Source of the DNA: Castor canadensis
Taxonomy: Eukaryota; Chordata; Mammalia; Rodentia; Castoridae
Direction of reading: 5' to 3'
Assembly: GCF_047511655.1 (NCBI RefSeq)
Contig: NC_133390.1
Span: 167,916,083-167,980,082 of the forward strand
DNA length: 64,000 bases
Shown: in pieces, positions 52,013 through 64,000 of the stretch
Layout of the letters: each line of letters starts with the position of its first letter
Position numbering within the stretch: the first letter of the stretch is position 1
The notes under the pieces: model-generated
Told to the model about the DNA's origin: nothing
The model's input: only the letters and a program-made list of their open reading frames with translations
Database searches by the model: none
Made by a program: the position numbers and the translations under genes

Positions 52013-52850
52013 AAAAATAACAAATTATTAGAAGGATAGAGAAAGGGGTGCTTTAGTGCACCATTATTGGGAATGTAAATTAGTGTAGCCATAATGGAAC
52101 ACAATATGGAGATTCCTCAAAAAAACTGAAAATAGAACTACAATATGATCCAATAATCCCACTGCTGGTTACATATCCAAAGAAATGAAATTACGGTATC
52201 AAAGAGATATCCACACACCCATATTTATTGCAGCACGATTCACAATAGCCAAGTTATGGAATCAAACAAGAGTCCATCGGTGGGTGAATATATTTTTTAA
52301 ATGTGGTATATATGCACAAAGGAATATTATTCCACCATAAAAAGAATGAAAACCTGTCATTTGTAGTAATGTGGTTGGAACTATAGGACACTAGGTTAAG
52401 TGAAATAAACCAAACACAGAAAGGCAAATACCACATGTTCTTCCTCATTTATGGAAGCTTAAGAAATTGATCACGCAGAAGTAGAGAGGAGAGAGGAAAT
52501 CAGTAGAGCAAAGGGGGTGAAATGGAAGCTATAAAGGGGGTGGATAAGACCAAAATACAGTTGAGGGGAAAGTAGCTTTCATGTAGTAGGGTAACTGATG
52601 CATACAACTAATTATGCACTCCAAAATAATTACAAAGGAAATGTTAAGCATCTCAACACACAGAAACCATAAAAGTAGGGAGATGGAAATGCTGTTCACC
52701 TTGATTTGATCATTATACATTGTATGCATGAATCAGATTACAATATTGTGCAACATAAATAAGTACAGATATTATACAGTTAATTGAGAAATGAATATTA
52801 ATTTGAAAAGTGTCACTCACCATGGTCAGCTGCAATTTAGCCCTGGGATG
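52013..52850 (+). mobile_element. L1 3' region interrupting the old L1 ORF2
   Basis: ORF2 C-terminal and 3' UTR sequence lies exactly where the ORF2 of the flanking remnant should read [13 protein letters not shown]. The right 398 bp form the inverted-repeat arm. Confidence 0.75.
52453..52850 (-). repeat. Inverted repeat, right arm (~398 bp)
   Basis: Partner of 50421-50818. The arm ends at 'ccctgggatg', a string that is also the L1 ORF2 sequence continuing to the right. Confidence 0.9.
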
Positions 52851-53640
52851 CAAGGGTGGTTGAACATATGCAAATCAATAAATGCAATACACCATCTTAA
52901 CATCATATGCAATACACCATCTTAACAAATGAAGAGGAAAAAAACATGAGATCATCTCAATAGATGGGGAAAAGGCATTTGACATATTTGTATGATAAAA
53001 CCCTCAATAAATTAGTTATGGAAGGAGTGTACCTCAACACAATAATGGTTTTATATGACAAACTCACAGCTAATAGTATACTCATCAGTGAAAAATTGGG
53101 AACTTTTCCTCTTAAGATTAGGACCAAGACAAGAATGCCCAATCTCATCCCTTTTTTTCAGCATACTATAGGAAATCCTAGCCATACCAACTAAGCAAGA
53201 AATAAATGCACAAAAGCAATCCAAGTAAGAAAGGAAGAATGGAAAAGATCTGTTTGCTAATAGCATAAAATGTTATTAGCAATTTCTATGCTATCTCTAT
53301 GCTAATAGCATAGAAAATCCTGAAGACTACACCAAAAATCTGTTTTAACTGATGAATGAATTTAGTAACATTGCAAGATACAAAATCAATGTGCAAAAAT
53401 CAGTTGTGTTTCTATACATTAACCATAAACTATTTGTAAAAGAAAGGAGATAATTTCATTTACAAAAACATTAAATATATTTAGCAGTTACTTTAACCCA
53501 AGTGGTGAAGATTTATACACTGAAAACTATAAAACATGGATGAAAGACATTGAAAAAGACACAGTAAATGGAAAGACTTCCCATGTTCATGGATTGAAAG
53601 AATTAGTATCATTAAAAGGTTCACACCACCTGCAACTTAC
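52841..53640 (+). mobile_element. Old L1 ORF2 remnant, second part
   Basis: 'gggatgcaagggtggttgaacatatgc' (GMQGWFNI region) through the decayed catalytic region to about 53630 ('attgaaagaattagtatc'). Confidence 0.8.
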
Positions 53641-55030
53641 TTTTCTTCCCAACTTTTCCAAATGGGAGAGATTGTTCTTCGTAGTAAACTGAGCAGCATT
53701 TTGCAACTGAAAGGTCTACAGATAGTCAAGAATGGGGAGACCAGAACTAATTTCCAGGTTACAACCTTTAAAAACTACAGATAAGGCCCACTATGACTCC
53801 ACCATATCCCACTACCACCTACTTCTCTCCTACTGGGAGCACACCCAACCCCTGCCCTATCTCCATGGTTGAAAGCTCCTTCTTTATCCTAAAGGCATGG
53901 TGTGTTCTGCTGCATGGCCTGTTAACCAGGAATGTGCCTTTAGCCTGGGCAGAAGACCTTGAGGAGAACAACTAGCTCCATAGGTTTCTTAATATACCTT
54001 GCCCCAAGCCCACACAAAATAAGTAAATAAGCTTTCTCCAAAGATACTGTCTTTAAATACTCCTACAAAGATATGTACATTCTGATATTGAAGAAGGGGA
54101 GCCTCTAAAATTTGAGTGTGAAGTACTCCATAGTATGTTGCCCAAACACTTTAAATCTTTCTAATTTTTTGTACTTTTGACTTATCAATAGTTGAGAAAA
54201 GCATGGAAAGAGCTCTCCACATGACCACAGATTTCTCAGTTTATGCAATTACGTCGTGTTTGCTGATTCTGTTGGTTTAGGTAAATACAAATGCAGACCT
54301 ACTGAATTAAATCTTTTATTATTATGTAATAAACATTCCATCTATCTATCCCTAAAATAAGTCTTCATCTTAGAGTTTTCTGTGGCCTGATACAAACCTA
54401 ACTATACCTTTTCTTTTTAACTTGCGTTTGCCTAGTCTTTGTTTCGTCTTTTGCTTTCAGTCATTTCACATGCCTATGCTTCATGTTTATCTTTCAAATA
54501 ATGTAAACATATATTTTTAAAAATCCAGTCTGGCAATCTTCACTTATTAATTGGCATTTATGGGTATTAATAACAAGTGGATTCATTTCTACAATCTCGA
54601 GTTTTCTAGAGTCTGTCCTCGTTATTTAAAGATTCTGTAGTTGCAAACTCACCTACTTGCTAAAATTTGTCACTAGAATCAATACTTGTGATATTTTTGC
54701 AGTCATTCAGGGACTCATGTGGAGTGACAAGGAATTCACAGTGCCTATGTTACATCTGCTCACATTTCACTGACCAAAGCACAGCTCACAGTCAAGGCTA
54801 AAATCAATGAGACAGAGATACATATTCCTTTCACCTGAAATAACAATGGGTGGAAAGGTAGTCCTCTAAAAGGAAGGATGGAGAGAACAGTTGTGATTAA
54901 TACTATAATCTATCATTGTTACACCCTTTTCTATTTTAGAAAATGTTATAAATATGATAGATATAAATATATGGGCCAAAACCCATACTTATACCCATAT
55001 ACCCATATTTTTGAGAAAAATACCAAGCAT
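53641..55030. other. Intergenic, no gene recognised
   Basis: AT-rich; no SINE or L1 landmark I can name. Confidence 0.35.
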
Positions 55031-55750
55031 TACTCTGTTTAGGATGCTCTGCATTAGGTTGCTGTCCCTGTAGATGCCACCTCACCCTGCCTAGGCTCCA
55101 ACAGCCACATCAGGTTGCCCTGTTCAGTCCGCTTAGTCTCTGATTACTCACACCAGACAGAACCCCTCTTCCTCTACTTGGCCATGACTCCTCATGGAAG
55201 GCCGCCCTAGCCTCTAGATGTCCTCCTCAATCTCCTTGGGCTCTAACCCTCCTGGCTGCCCCAGGCCTGGACATCCTTCTCTCTCTGCTCAAGTTTTGTT
55301 CCCTTTATTGGGTCCTATCCTCCCACCCACACTCCAGTGAGCACACGTCTCACCCTCCTTCAGTGTGACAGTCCACAACCAGGCCTCTTCTCAATGTGAG
55401 CCATTTCCTGACTCTGCTCCAGTGCTCAGGGTCCTCACTAGGCTGCTTCCCTGCAAGCACAACCCCACTTGGGCTCTTGTCCTGTGCCAGGATGCCCCCC
55501 AGCCCCAGTGGGTGCCCACTCAGGCCAACTGTCCATGCCGTGTCCCTTCCCACCCCTAGACTGGGCAATCTTCTTATGGAGCTCTGGCTCCAAAACTCTG
55601 TGCCAGCAGCCCTCCCACCAAAACACTCTCCATGGCCTGTCCCAGCTCTGACACCCACCTGAGACCTCAGCTGCCTTCCCCTTGGGGCAGATGCCAATTT
55701 GATCTGCCCTGTCTAATGACTTTAGACTGACTAGCTCCATCTGTGAAGAG
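55031..55750. other. GC-rich unexplained segment
   Basis: Sharp rise in C+G over AT-rich surroundings. Open frames of 60-115 codons on both strands lack domains. Nothing recognised. Confidence 0.4.
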
Positions 55751-56699
55751 ACAGAAAGAAAAGAGGGAGAGCTACTTTTTCATTTTGTAAAAATATGTAT
55801 GAAAAATAATATAAAAACCAAAATATTCATTAAAGATTAATGTCCAATCTAACAAGTTGTTATGAAGAGACCATTCACTCACTAAACTATTCTTGAGGTT
55901 AAGTAAAAGGAGATTTCTGATGCTCAAAGTTCCTTGCTTGCTCCTTTCCAATTGCAACCTCTTCCTATCATCCGGAAAGCAACTAATGGTAATAATTTTT
56001 TTGCTTTTTTCATATTTTCAAAATCTAAGAATACTTGTCCCCAAATATATGAATTTTTCAAATCTGCTTTTGCTCTAGATAAATGGAGTCTTTTGGAAGG
56101 TACCACTGATCCACACTAGTTGGCATCTTTTCATTTTGAACAGAACATGAATTTTAGAATCCTATAATATGATGTCTATCAATTTTGGTTGTATCTTCTA
56201 CTTTCTCAAACATTACAAATAAAACATTTTTATCACTGTTGAATAGTCTCAATATTGATTAAATTTGTTCGTGTTTCCCATTTTCTTTGCTTCCCACGCT
56301 CTCCTTCACCTGGAAATTCTTTCTGTGATAATTTTTCTTCTCCATGAGGCTTTGCCGATAGCACACTCGAGACTTTTGTTGACTGGATGTTCTTTGTTGG
56401 TTCCTCAGTGTTCCGAGCCAACACGGCAGTTGTTTTCCCTCAGCACTGGGGGAATATGAGTCTACTCTTCTCAAGTTTCCCCTGCTGCTCTCTTGAGAAT
56501 TCCTTTGTTAGTGAAATAGTTTTTTTTGTTTTTAGTGCAGTATGTATTTTATTTCTAGGTATTGTATTTGGCACTTTTAAAAATAATTTGGCCATTTTTA
56601 CTCCCTTTTTCCTTAATTATGCTATTAAAGCGCTCTTAATCCCTTTCCTTTCGTTTCACTCTAGTGATTTTGATCTTCTTTGTTTTATAAAATTTTATA

Positions 56700-57175
56700 G
56701 AATTGACATTTTATAGATGTATATACTGTATACGATGTAATATTTTGCTACAGTATACATGGTGACATCATTGGTCAAGTTAATTAACATATCTCTCTCC
56801 TCACATACCATTTTTTTTTTTGTGATGAGAACATTTAAAATCCACTCTCAGTAATTTTGAATTTGGTCATTTGAATTTCCTCTTCTGTGAATTGCTTGTG
56901 AAAATCTTTTCTACTGAGATTTTTTTCATTTTCTTTTTAATTTGTATACTAGGGAAAATGACTTTTGGCTTGTCATTTGTATTACAAATATTTCCACCGG
57001 CCTATCTTTTGATCTTTAGTTATCCCGTGTTTTGCTCTATAAAATCTCAGAGTTTATGTAATCAGTACTATCTATTAGTTTCCTTTTATGGTTTTTATGT
57101 TTCTTGATTAAGAAGTTTTCTGCAAAGTTAAGATTATGAAATTGTTCTCCTTATTTTTCTTCTAAGCTATATTTG
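56700..57175 (-). mobile_element. Old L1 3' fragment
   Basis: 'ggtcaagttaattaacatatct...tgtgatgagaacatttaaaatccactctcag' is the same kind of old L1 3' UTR sequence as at 5.2 kb, followed by decayed L1-like sequence. Confidence 0.65.
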
Positions 57176-57236
57176 AAAAATCTAACACAGAGAATAGATT
57201 TTTACTTCTGGGGTAATGGAGTTGTTGTACTTTTTC

Positions 57237-59382
57237 CCTCTTCCTCTTCTTTTTTTTAATTTTTTTTTCTTTTATTATTCATATGTGCATACAAGGCTTG
57301 GGTCATTTCTCCCCCCTGCCCCCACCCCCTCCCTTACCACCCACTCCGCCCCCTCCCTCTCCCCCCCACCCCCTCAATACCCAGCAGAAACTATTTTGCC
57401 CTTATTTCTAATTTTGTTGTGGAGAGAGTATAAGCAATAATAGGAAGGAACAAGGGGTTTTGCTGGTTGAGATAAGGATAGCTATACAGGGCATTGACTC
57501 GCATTGATTTCCTGTGCATGGGTGTTACCTTCTAGGTTAATTCTTTTTGATTTAACCTTTTCTCTAGTCCCTGGTCCCCTTTTCCTATTGGCCTCAGTTG
57601 CCTTTAAGGTATCTGCTTTAGTTTCTCTGCATTAAGGGCAACAAATGCTAGCTAATTTTTTAGGTGTCTTACCTATCCTCACACCTCCCTTGTGTGCTCT
57701 CGCTTCTATCATGTGCTCATAGTCCAATCCCATTGTTGTGTTTGCCCTTGATCTAATGTCCACATATGAGGGAGAACATACGATTTTTGGTCTTTTGGGC
57801 CAGGCTAACCTCACTCAGAATGATGTTCTCCAATTCCATTCATTTACCAGCGAATGATAACATTTCATTCTTCTTCATGGCTGCATAAAATTCCATTGTG
57901 TATAGATACCACATTTTCTTTATCCATTCATCAGTGGTGGGGCATCTTGACTGTTTCCATAACTTGGCTATTGTGAATAGTGCTGCAATAAACATGGGTG
58001 TGCAGGTGCCTCTGGAGTAACCTGTGTCACGGTCTTTTGGGTGTATCCCCAAGAGTGGTATTGCTAGATCAAATGGTAGATCAATGTCTAGCTTTTTAAG
58101 TAGCCTACAAATTTTCTCCCAGAGTGGTTGTACTCGTCTACATCCCCAGCAACAGTGTAAGAGGGTTCCTTTTTCTCCGCATCCTCGCCAACACCTGTTG
58201 TTGGTGGTGTTGCTGATGATGGCTATTCTAACAGGGGTGAGGTGGAATCTTAGTGTGGTTTTAATTTGCATTTCCTTTATTGCTAGAGATGGTGAGCATT
58301 TTTTCATGTGTTTTCTGGCCATTTGAATTTCTTCTTTTGAGAAAGTTCTGTTTAGTTCACATGCCCATTTCTTTATTGGTTCATTAGTTTTGGGAGAATT
58401 TAGTTTTTTGAGTTCCCTGTATATTCTGGTTATCAGTCCTTTGTCTGATGTATATTTTCTCCCACTCTGTGGGTGTTCTCTTCAGTTTAGAGATCATTTC
58501 TTTTGATGAACAGAAGCTTTTTAGCTTTATGAGGTCTCATTTATCTATGCTATCTCTTAGTTGCTGTGCTGCTGGGGTTTCGTTGAGAAAGTTCTTACCT
58601 ATACCTACTAACTCCAGAGTAGTTCCTACTCTTTCCTGTATCAACTTTAGAGTTTGGGATCTGATATTAAGATCCTTGATCCATTTTGAGTTAATCTTGG
58701 TATAGGGTGATATACATGGATCTAGTTTCAGTTTTTTGCAGACTGCTAACCAGTTTTCCCAGCAGTTTTTGTTGAAGAGGCTGCTATTTCTCCATCGTAT
58801 ATTTTTAGCTCCTTTGTCAAACACAAGTTGGTTCTAGTTGTGTGGCTTCATAGCTGGGTCCTCTGTTCTGTTCCACTGGTCTTCATGTCTGTTTTTGTGC
58901 CAGTACCATGCTGTTTTTATTGTTATTGCTTTGTAATATAGTTTGAAGTCAGGTATTGTGATACCTCCAGCATTGTTCTTTTGACTGAGTATTGCCTTGG
59001 CTACTCGTGGCCTCTTGTGTTTCCATATAAATTTAACAGTAGATTTTTCAATCTCTTTAATGAATGTCATTGGAATTTTGATGGGAATTGCATTAAACAT
59101 GTAGATTACTTTTGGGAGTATCGACATTTTTACTATGTTGATTCTACCAATCCATGAGCATGGGAGATCTCTCCACTTTCTATAGTCTTCCTCAGTCTCT
59201 TTCTTCAGAAGTGTATAGTTTTCCTTGCAGAGGTCATTCACATCTTTTGTTAGGTTTACACCTAGGTATTTGATTTTTTTTGAGGCTATTGTAAATGGAA
59301 TTGTTTTCATACATTCTTTTTCAATTTGCTCATTGTTAGTGTATAGAAATGCTAATGATTTTTCTATCCTCTTCCTCTTCTT
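57237..59382 (-). mobile_element. Young 5'-truncated L1, 2.1 kb, with 15-bp target-site duplication
   Basis: 'cctcttcctcttctt' at 57237-57251 and 59368-59382. ORF2 is broken: an 11-base deletion near 58450 relative to the 21.6-kb copy, plus further changes, split it into three open frames (57840-58322, 58537-58824, 58834-59310). Confidence 0.93.
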
Positions 59383-59839
59383 AAGTACAACCAGAACCCT
59401 TGGACATTTGTGTTAGTTAGCTTTCTGTAACTGTGACCAAAATACCTGAGAAAATAATTTAAAGGGAAAATTTATTATTTTGGCTCATGGTTTTAGAAGT
59501 TTCAATCCATAGTCCTTGGTTCTGTTGGTTCTGGGCCCATGGTGAGGCAGAACATCATGGTAGTGAGCAATGTGGCAGATCTTGTTCACCTCGTGGTGGA
59601 CGAGACTCAGAGAGAGTAAGTGTCCATGCTGGCTAACTTTCTTCTTCTTCACCTTTTATTCCATCTGGGCCCCCAGCCTATGGGATGGTGCCACCCATAT
59701 TCAGGACAGGTCTTCTCCTGTTGGTTAATCTGGAAATGCCCTCAGACATACCCAGAAGCATTCTTTACTAGTTTAGGTGCTTTTCAGGCCAATTAAGTTG
59801 ACAGTCAAGATCAACCACAACTTTAAATACAAAACAAAC

Positions 59840-60290
59840 ACAGGAACACTAAAAGGAGGTAAAGGGAAGGCAGAAAAGAAACAGGGACAAGAACTCAAAC
59901 AAACTAAATCATAATAAACCCACACCAAGATTCATCACAGTCAAACTTCTGAAAACTAAAGACAGAGAAAAAATATTAAAAAGCAGCAAGAGAGAAATCG
60001 CACCTTTTCTATGGGCAAAAACTATTTCAATGACAGTAGATTTCTCATCAGAAACCAGAGGCCAAAGGAAATGACAGAATTTTTCAAGTGCTAAAAGAAG
60101 AGAACTACTAATCTCTCCACAGAACGAACCCCACCACACACTATTTGAAAAGGGGAAGTTAAGAGAAAATAATACAGGAGATACACTGTATGCATTTATG
60201 AAATTATCACAATGTAACCACCTTGTACTAGTAATGTAGACTCATAAGGTATTTAAGTCAAAAGTACCTCTCATGAATGGAGGGAAATAG
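59840..60290 (+). mobile_element. Possible old L1-related sequence
   Basis: 'aaacttctgaaaactaaagacagagaaaaaatattaaaaagcagcaag' resembles wording common in old L1 or HAL1-like elements. Assignment is from memory and uncertain. Confidence 0.4.
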
Positions 60291-60380
60291 GTTGGGGGTG
60301 TAGCTCAGTGGTAGAGTGCTTGCTTGCTATGCTTGAAGTTCTGGGTCAGATCCCTCATCCCTACAGCTGGAGAAAAAAAA
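60291..60380 (+). repeat. ID SINE
   Basis: 'ggttgggggtgtagctcagtggtagagtgcttgcttgc', close to the ID/BC1 consensus start, ending in an A tail. Confidence 0.92.
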
Positions 60381-60699
60381 TGAAAGGAAAATGAAGATAT
60401 CTCAGATAAAAGAACATATCACAAGAAGACTTACGTTCAAAAGGAAGTACTCTAAGGAAAAGGGGAAATAAAAGAAAGGATTCTGAAACATCAGCAAAGA
60501 ACATGGCAAGCAATAGTAAGCATGAAGACATGAACAGAAGACAGCTCTGAGTCATCCAAAACTCAAGAAAGACATCAAGCCACAGATTCAAGGTGTACTA
60601 TGAAACTCAAACAAAGAAAATCATATCCCGGCAACTCGTGCCATGGGGTAGACTATGAAATTCATATGTAAGTATTTGTCCTTTTTAATGCTTAAAATG

Positions 60700-60973
60700 G
60701 TAAGACAATGGCCAATAAATACATGAAGAAAAGTTCAATATCCTCGGCCATAAAGGAAATGCAAATCAAAACAACACTGAGATTCCATCTCATCCCAGTC
60801 AGAATGGCAACCATCAAGAAAACAAACAACAACAAATATTGTTGAGGATTTGAAGGGAAAGGATTCTTACACACTGTGGTAGGAATGTAAATTGGTGCAG
60901 ATTCTATGGGGATCAGTACAAAGGTTCCTCAAAAAACTAAAATTAGTACTGCAGTATGATCTGCTGTACCACT
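60700..60973 (+). mobile_element. Older L1 3' region, left part (target of nested insertion)
   Basis: L1 C-terminal ORF2 wording ('cataaaggaaatgcaaatcaaaacaacactgagattcc'). The same element resumes at 63822. Confidence 0.85.
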
Positions 60974-60974
60974 A

Positions 60975-62804
60975 TCTCCACTCCTATTCAACATAGTACT
61001 GGAATTCCTAGCCAGAGCAATTAGGCAAGAAGAAGGAATAAAAGGAATACAAATAGGTAAAGAAACTGTCAAAATATCCCTATTTGCAGACGACATGATC
61101 CTATACCTTAAAGACCCAAAAAACTCTACTCAGAAGCTTCTAGACATCATCAATAGCTATAGCAAAGTAGCAGGATATAAAATCAACATAGAAAAATCAT
61201 TAGCATTTCTATACACTAACAATGAGCAAACGGAAAAAGAATGTATGAAAACAATTCCATTTACAATAGCCTCAAAAAAAATCAAATACCTAGGTGTAAA
61301 CCTAACAAAAGATGTGAAAGACCTCTACAAGGAAAACTATACACTTCTGAAGAAAGAGATTGAGGAAGACTATAGAAAGTGGAGAGATCTCCCATGCTCA
61401 TGGATTGGTAGAATCAACATAGTAAAAATGTCTATACTCCCAAAAGTAATCTACATGTTTAATGCAATTCCCATCAAAATTCCAATGACATTCATCAAAG
61501 AGATTGAAAAATCTACTGTTAAATTTATATGGAAAAACAAGAGGCCACGAATAGCCAAGGCAATACTCAGTCAAAAGAACAATGCAGGAGGTATTACAAT
61601 ACCTGACTTCAAACTATATTACAAAGCAATAACAATAAAAACAGCATGGTACTGGCACAAAAACAGACATGAAGACCAGTGGAACAGAACAGAGGACCCA
61701 GCTATGAAGCCACACAACTATGAGCAACTTATCTTTGACAAAGGAGCTAAAAATATACGATGGAGAAATAGCAGCCTCTTCAACAAAAACTGCTGGGAAA
61801 ACTGGTTAGCAGTCTGCAAAAAACTGAAACTAGATCCATGTATATCACCCTATACCAAGATTAACTCAAAATGGATCAAGGATCTTAATATCAGACCACA
61901 AACTCTTAAGTTGATACAAGAAAGAGTAGGAAATACTCTGGAGTTAGTAGGTATAGGGAAGAACTTTCTCAATGAAACCCCAGCAGCACAGCAACTAAGA
62001 GATAGCATAGATAAATGGGACCTCATAAAACTAAAAAGCTTCTGTTCATCAAAAGAAATGGTCTCTAAACTGAAGAGAACACCCACAGAGTGGGAGAAAA
62101 TATTTGCCAATTATACATCAGACAAAGGACTGATAACCAGAATATACAGGGAACTCAAAAAACTAAATTCTCCCAAAACTAATGAACCAATAAAGAAATG
62201 GGCATGTGAACTAAACAGAACTTTCTCAAAAGAAGAAATTCAAATGGCCAGAAAACACATGAAAAAATGCTCACCATCTCTAGCAATAAAGGAAATGCAA
62301 ATTAAAACCACACTAAGATTCCACCTCACCCCTGTTAGAATAGCCATCATCAGCAACACCACCAACAACAGGTGCTGGCGAGGATGCGGGGAAAAAGGAA
62401 CCCTCTTACACTGTTGGTGGGAATGTAGACTAGTACAACCACTCTGGAAAAAAATTTGGAGGCTACTTAAAAAGCTGGACATCGATCTACCATTTGATCC
62501 AGCAATACCACTCTTGGGGATATACCCAAAAGACTGTTACTCCAGAGGCACCTGCACATCCATGTTTATTGCGGCACTATTCACAATAGCCAAGTTATGG
62601 AAACAGCCAAGATGCCCCACCACTGACGAATGGATTAAGAAAATGTGGTATCTATACACAATGGAATTTTATGCAGCCATGAAGAAGAACGAAATGTTAT
62701 CATTCGCTGGTAAATGGATGGAATTGGAGAACATCATTCTGAGTGAGGTTAGCCTGGCTCAAAAAACCAAAAATCGTATGTTCTCCCTCATATGTGGACA
62801 TTAG
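60975..62804 (+). CDS. L1 ORF2 C-terminal remnant
   Basis: Open from the truncation point through [18 protein letters not shown] and the catalytic FADDMILYL to the end FSLICGH; the first ATG in frame is at 61095. Lacks the endonuclease and the first half of the reverse transcriptase. No stop inside about 609 codons, so it is recent. The Cys-rich tail CWRGC...LLHCWWEC is present. Confidence 0.92.
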   Translation, partial: SPLLFNIVLEFLARAIRQEEGIKGIQIGKETVKISLFADDMILYLKDPKNSTQKLLDIINSYSKVAGYKINIEKSLAFLYTNNEQTEKECMKTIPFTIASKKIKYLGVNLTKDVKDLYKENYTLLKKEIEEDYRKWRDLPCSWIGRINIVKMSILPKVIYMFNAIPIKIPMTFIKEIEKSTVKFIWKNKRPRIAKAILSQKNNAGGITIPDFKLYYKAITIKTAWYWHKNRHEDQWNRTEDPAMKPHNYEQLIFDKGAKNIRWRNSSLFNKNCWENWLAVCKKLKLDPCISPYTKINSKWIKDLNIRPQTLKLIQERVGNTLELVGIGKNFLNETPAAQQLRDSIDKWDLIKLKSFCSSKEMVSKLKRTPTEWEKIFANYTSDKGLITRIYRELKKLNSPKTNEPIKKWACELNRTFSKEEIQMARKHMKKCSPSLAIKEMQIKTTLRFHLTPVRIAIISNTTNNRCWRGCGEKGTLLHCWWECRLVQPLWKKIWRLLKKLDIDLPFDPAIPLLGIYPKDCYSRGTCTSMFIAALFTIAKLWKQPRCPTTDEWIKKMWYLYTMEFYAAMKKNEMLSFAGKWMELENIILSEVSLAQKTKNRMFSLICGH

Positions 62805-63303
62805 ATCAAGGGCAAACACAACAAGGGGATTGGACTATGAGCACATGATAAAAGCGAGAGCACACAAGGGAGGGGTGAGGATAGGTAAGACACCTAAAAA
62901 AACTAGCTAGCATTTGTTGCCCTTAATGCAGAGAAACTAAAGCAGATACCTTAAAGCAACTGAGGCCAATAGGAAAAGGGGACCAGGTACTAGAGAAAAG
63001 GTTAGATCAAAAAGAATTAACCTAGAAGGTAACACACACGCACAGGAAATTAATGTGAGTCAACTCCCTGTATAGCTATCTTTATCTCAACCAGCAAAAC
63101 CCCTTGTTCCTTCCTATTATTGCTTATACTCTCTCTACAACAAAATTAGAGATAAGGGCAAAATAGTTTCTGCTGGGTATTGAGGGGGGGAGCGGGAGGG
63201 GGTGGAGTGGGTGGTAAGGGAGGGGGTGGGGGCAGGGGGGAGAAATAAACCAAGCCTTGTATGCACATATGAATAATAAAAGAAAAATGAAAAAAAAAAA
63301 AAA

Positions 63304-63764
63304 GTATAAACAGGTGATTACACAGGTGTTGGCTAAGGGCACTTTCATCCCTGAGAAGTCTCCACACTGGAATTCACACTTGTCATTCAGAGACCAACTA
63401 CTACAGGTGGTAACGAACCCATGGACTGTGGAATTGATCTGGAAGAGCCCCATTTTCTGTGATCTTCAATTTTTTTTCAGCCTGTCTACATGGTCAGGAT
63501 TTACATTTTTAAATTATATTATAAAACACAGCACTATAGAATTTAGAATACACATAGAAAAGTGCCCAAATCACAAGTGCTCAGCTCAAAGAATTTGCAC
63601 AAAGTGAACAATATGTGTAATCAGAACCCAGATTGAAAAACAATATAATTAGCAGCTCAGCAGGAGGTCCCTATGCCCTTTTTGTCACATCCTTCCCGCA
63701 AAAGTAACCACTAAACTAACTTCTATCTCCATCAATAAATTTTGCCTGGTTTTGAGTTTTATGT
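63304..63764 (+). other. Probable 3'-transduced segment
   Basis: About 460 bp of non-L1 sequence between the L1 A-tail and the terminal poly(A). It should match single-copy flank next to the parent L1 elsewhere in the genome. Its right half contains an old-repeat-like phrase ('tgctcagctcaaagaatttgcacaaagtgaac'). Confidence 0.75.
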
Positions 63765-63821
63765 AAAAAAAAAAAAAAAAAAAACTAAAATTAGTACTGC
63801 AGTATGATCTGCTGTACCACT

Positions 63822-64000
63822 CCCGTGCATATATCCGAAGGAATGTGCATCAGCACACCATAGAGATACCTGCAGATTCATGTTTATAGCCATACTACTT
63901 GCAATAACCCAACTACAGAATTAGCCTAGGTGCCCATCGGCTGATGAATGGGGAAGGAAAATGTTATTTGTGTACACAAGGAGTATTAGTCTGTCATTTG
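63822..64000 (+). mobile_element. Older L1 3' region, right part
   Basis: Continuation of the element at 60700-60973 ('gcatatatccgaaggaatgtgcatcagcacacc'); runs off the window. Confidence 0.85.

Larger units (their letters stand above)
60933..63821 (+). mobile_element. Young 5'-truncated L1 with apparent 3' transduction, nested in an older L1
   Basis: A 41-bp direct repeat at 60933-60973 and 63781-63821 bounds the insertion. L1 body about 60974-63280, its own A-tail 63281-63303, a non-L1 segment 63304-63764, AATAAA at 63734-63739, and a second poly(A) 63765-63784. Two tails separated by unrelated sequence are the hallmark of an L1 transcript that read past its own poly(A) signal. Confidence 0.85.

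Noticed and set aside
55438-55740. Minus-strand frame with 'IGICPKGKAAE', considered as a WAP exon
   Set aside because: Only the first CP motif resembles WAP; the remaining seven cysteines are absent.

Overview
The window is mammalian nuclear DNA: intron-split genes with GT/AG splice sites, AATAAA poly(A) signals, and abundant L1 LINEs and tRNA/7SL-derived SINEs. The ID-type SINEs and a B1-like/tRNA-like composite SINE point to a rodent. The lack of recognisable B2 elements argues against a mouse-type genome; a beaver-like (castorimorph) rodent is my best guess, but only a guess.

The genes are a stretch of the WAP/Kunitz protease-inhibitor cluster (human 20q13.12, WFDC/SPINT locus). All lie on the minus strand, and from low to high coordinates they are SPINT3 (47-3108), a decayed WFDC6 (about 17.2-25.56 kb), EPPIN (about 28.1-33.97 kb) and WFDC8 (37.9-46.3 kb, start exon not found). 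This is the order I recall for the human locus. Every domain is on its own exon, mostly with phase-1 boundaries, as expected for exon-shuffled WAP and Kunitz modules. In other mammals these are secreted proteins of the epididymis, testis and male tract.

EPPIN can be assembled completely (134 aa, 4 exons: signal, WAP, Kunitz, short tail). WFDC8 has a signal exon and then WAP, Kunitz, WAP, WAP exons, all with full cysteine sets. SPINT3 has a signal exon and a Kunitz exon with Arg at P1. WFDC6 is an EPPIN paralogue with at least four lesions (frameshifted signal exon, lost first WAP cysteine with a local frame change, Cys-to-Tyr in the WAP core, destroyed exon-2 donor), while its Kunitz exon is still open and has all six cysteines.

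The rest is mainly repeats. Five young L1 insertions (17.7, 21.1, 31.6, 57.3 and 61 kb) are 5'-truncated with clear target-site duplications. The one at 21.1-25.0 kb keeps an uninterrupted ORF2 remnant of about 1,110 codons, and the one at 61-63.8 kb appears to carry a 3' transduction. Older L1 fragments occupy 5.0-5.6, 14.2-15.0, 30.1-30.95, 48.8-49.2, 50.4-53.6 and 56.7-57.2 kb. A 2-kb segment is tandemly duplicated (8.8-10.85 and 12.1-14.15 kb). A nearly identical inverted repeat of about 400 bp sits at 50.4 and 52.5 kb. From 46.3 kb to the right end I recognise no host gene.
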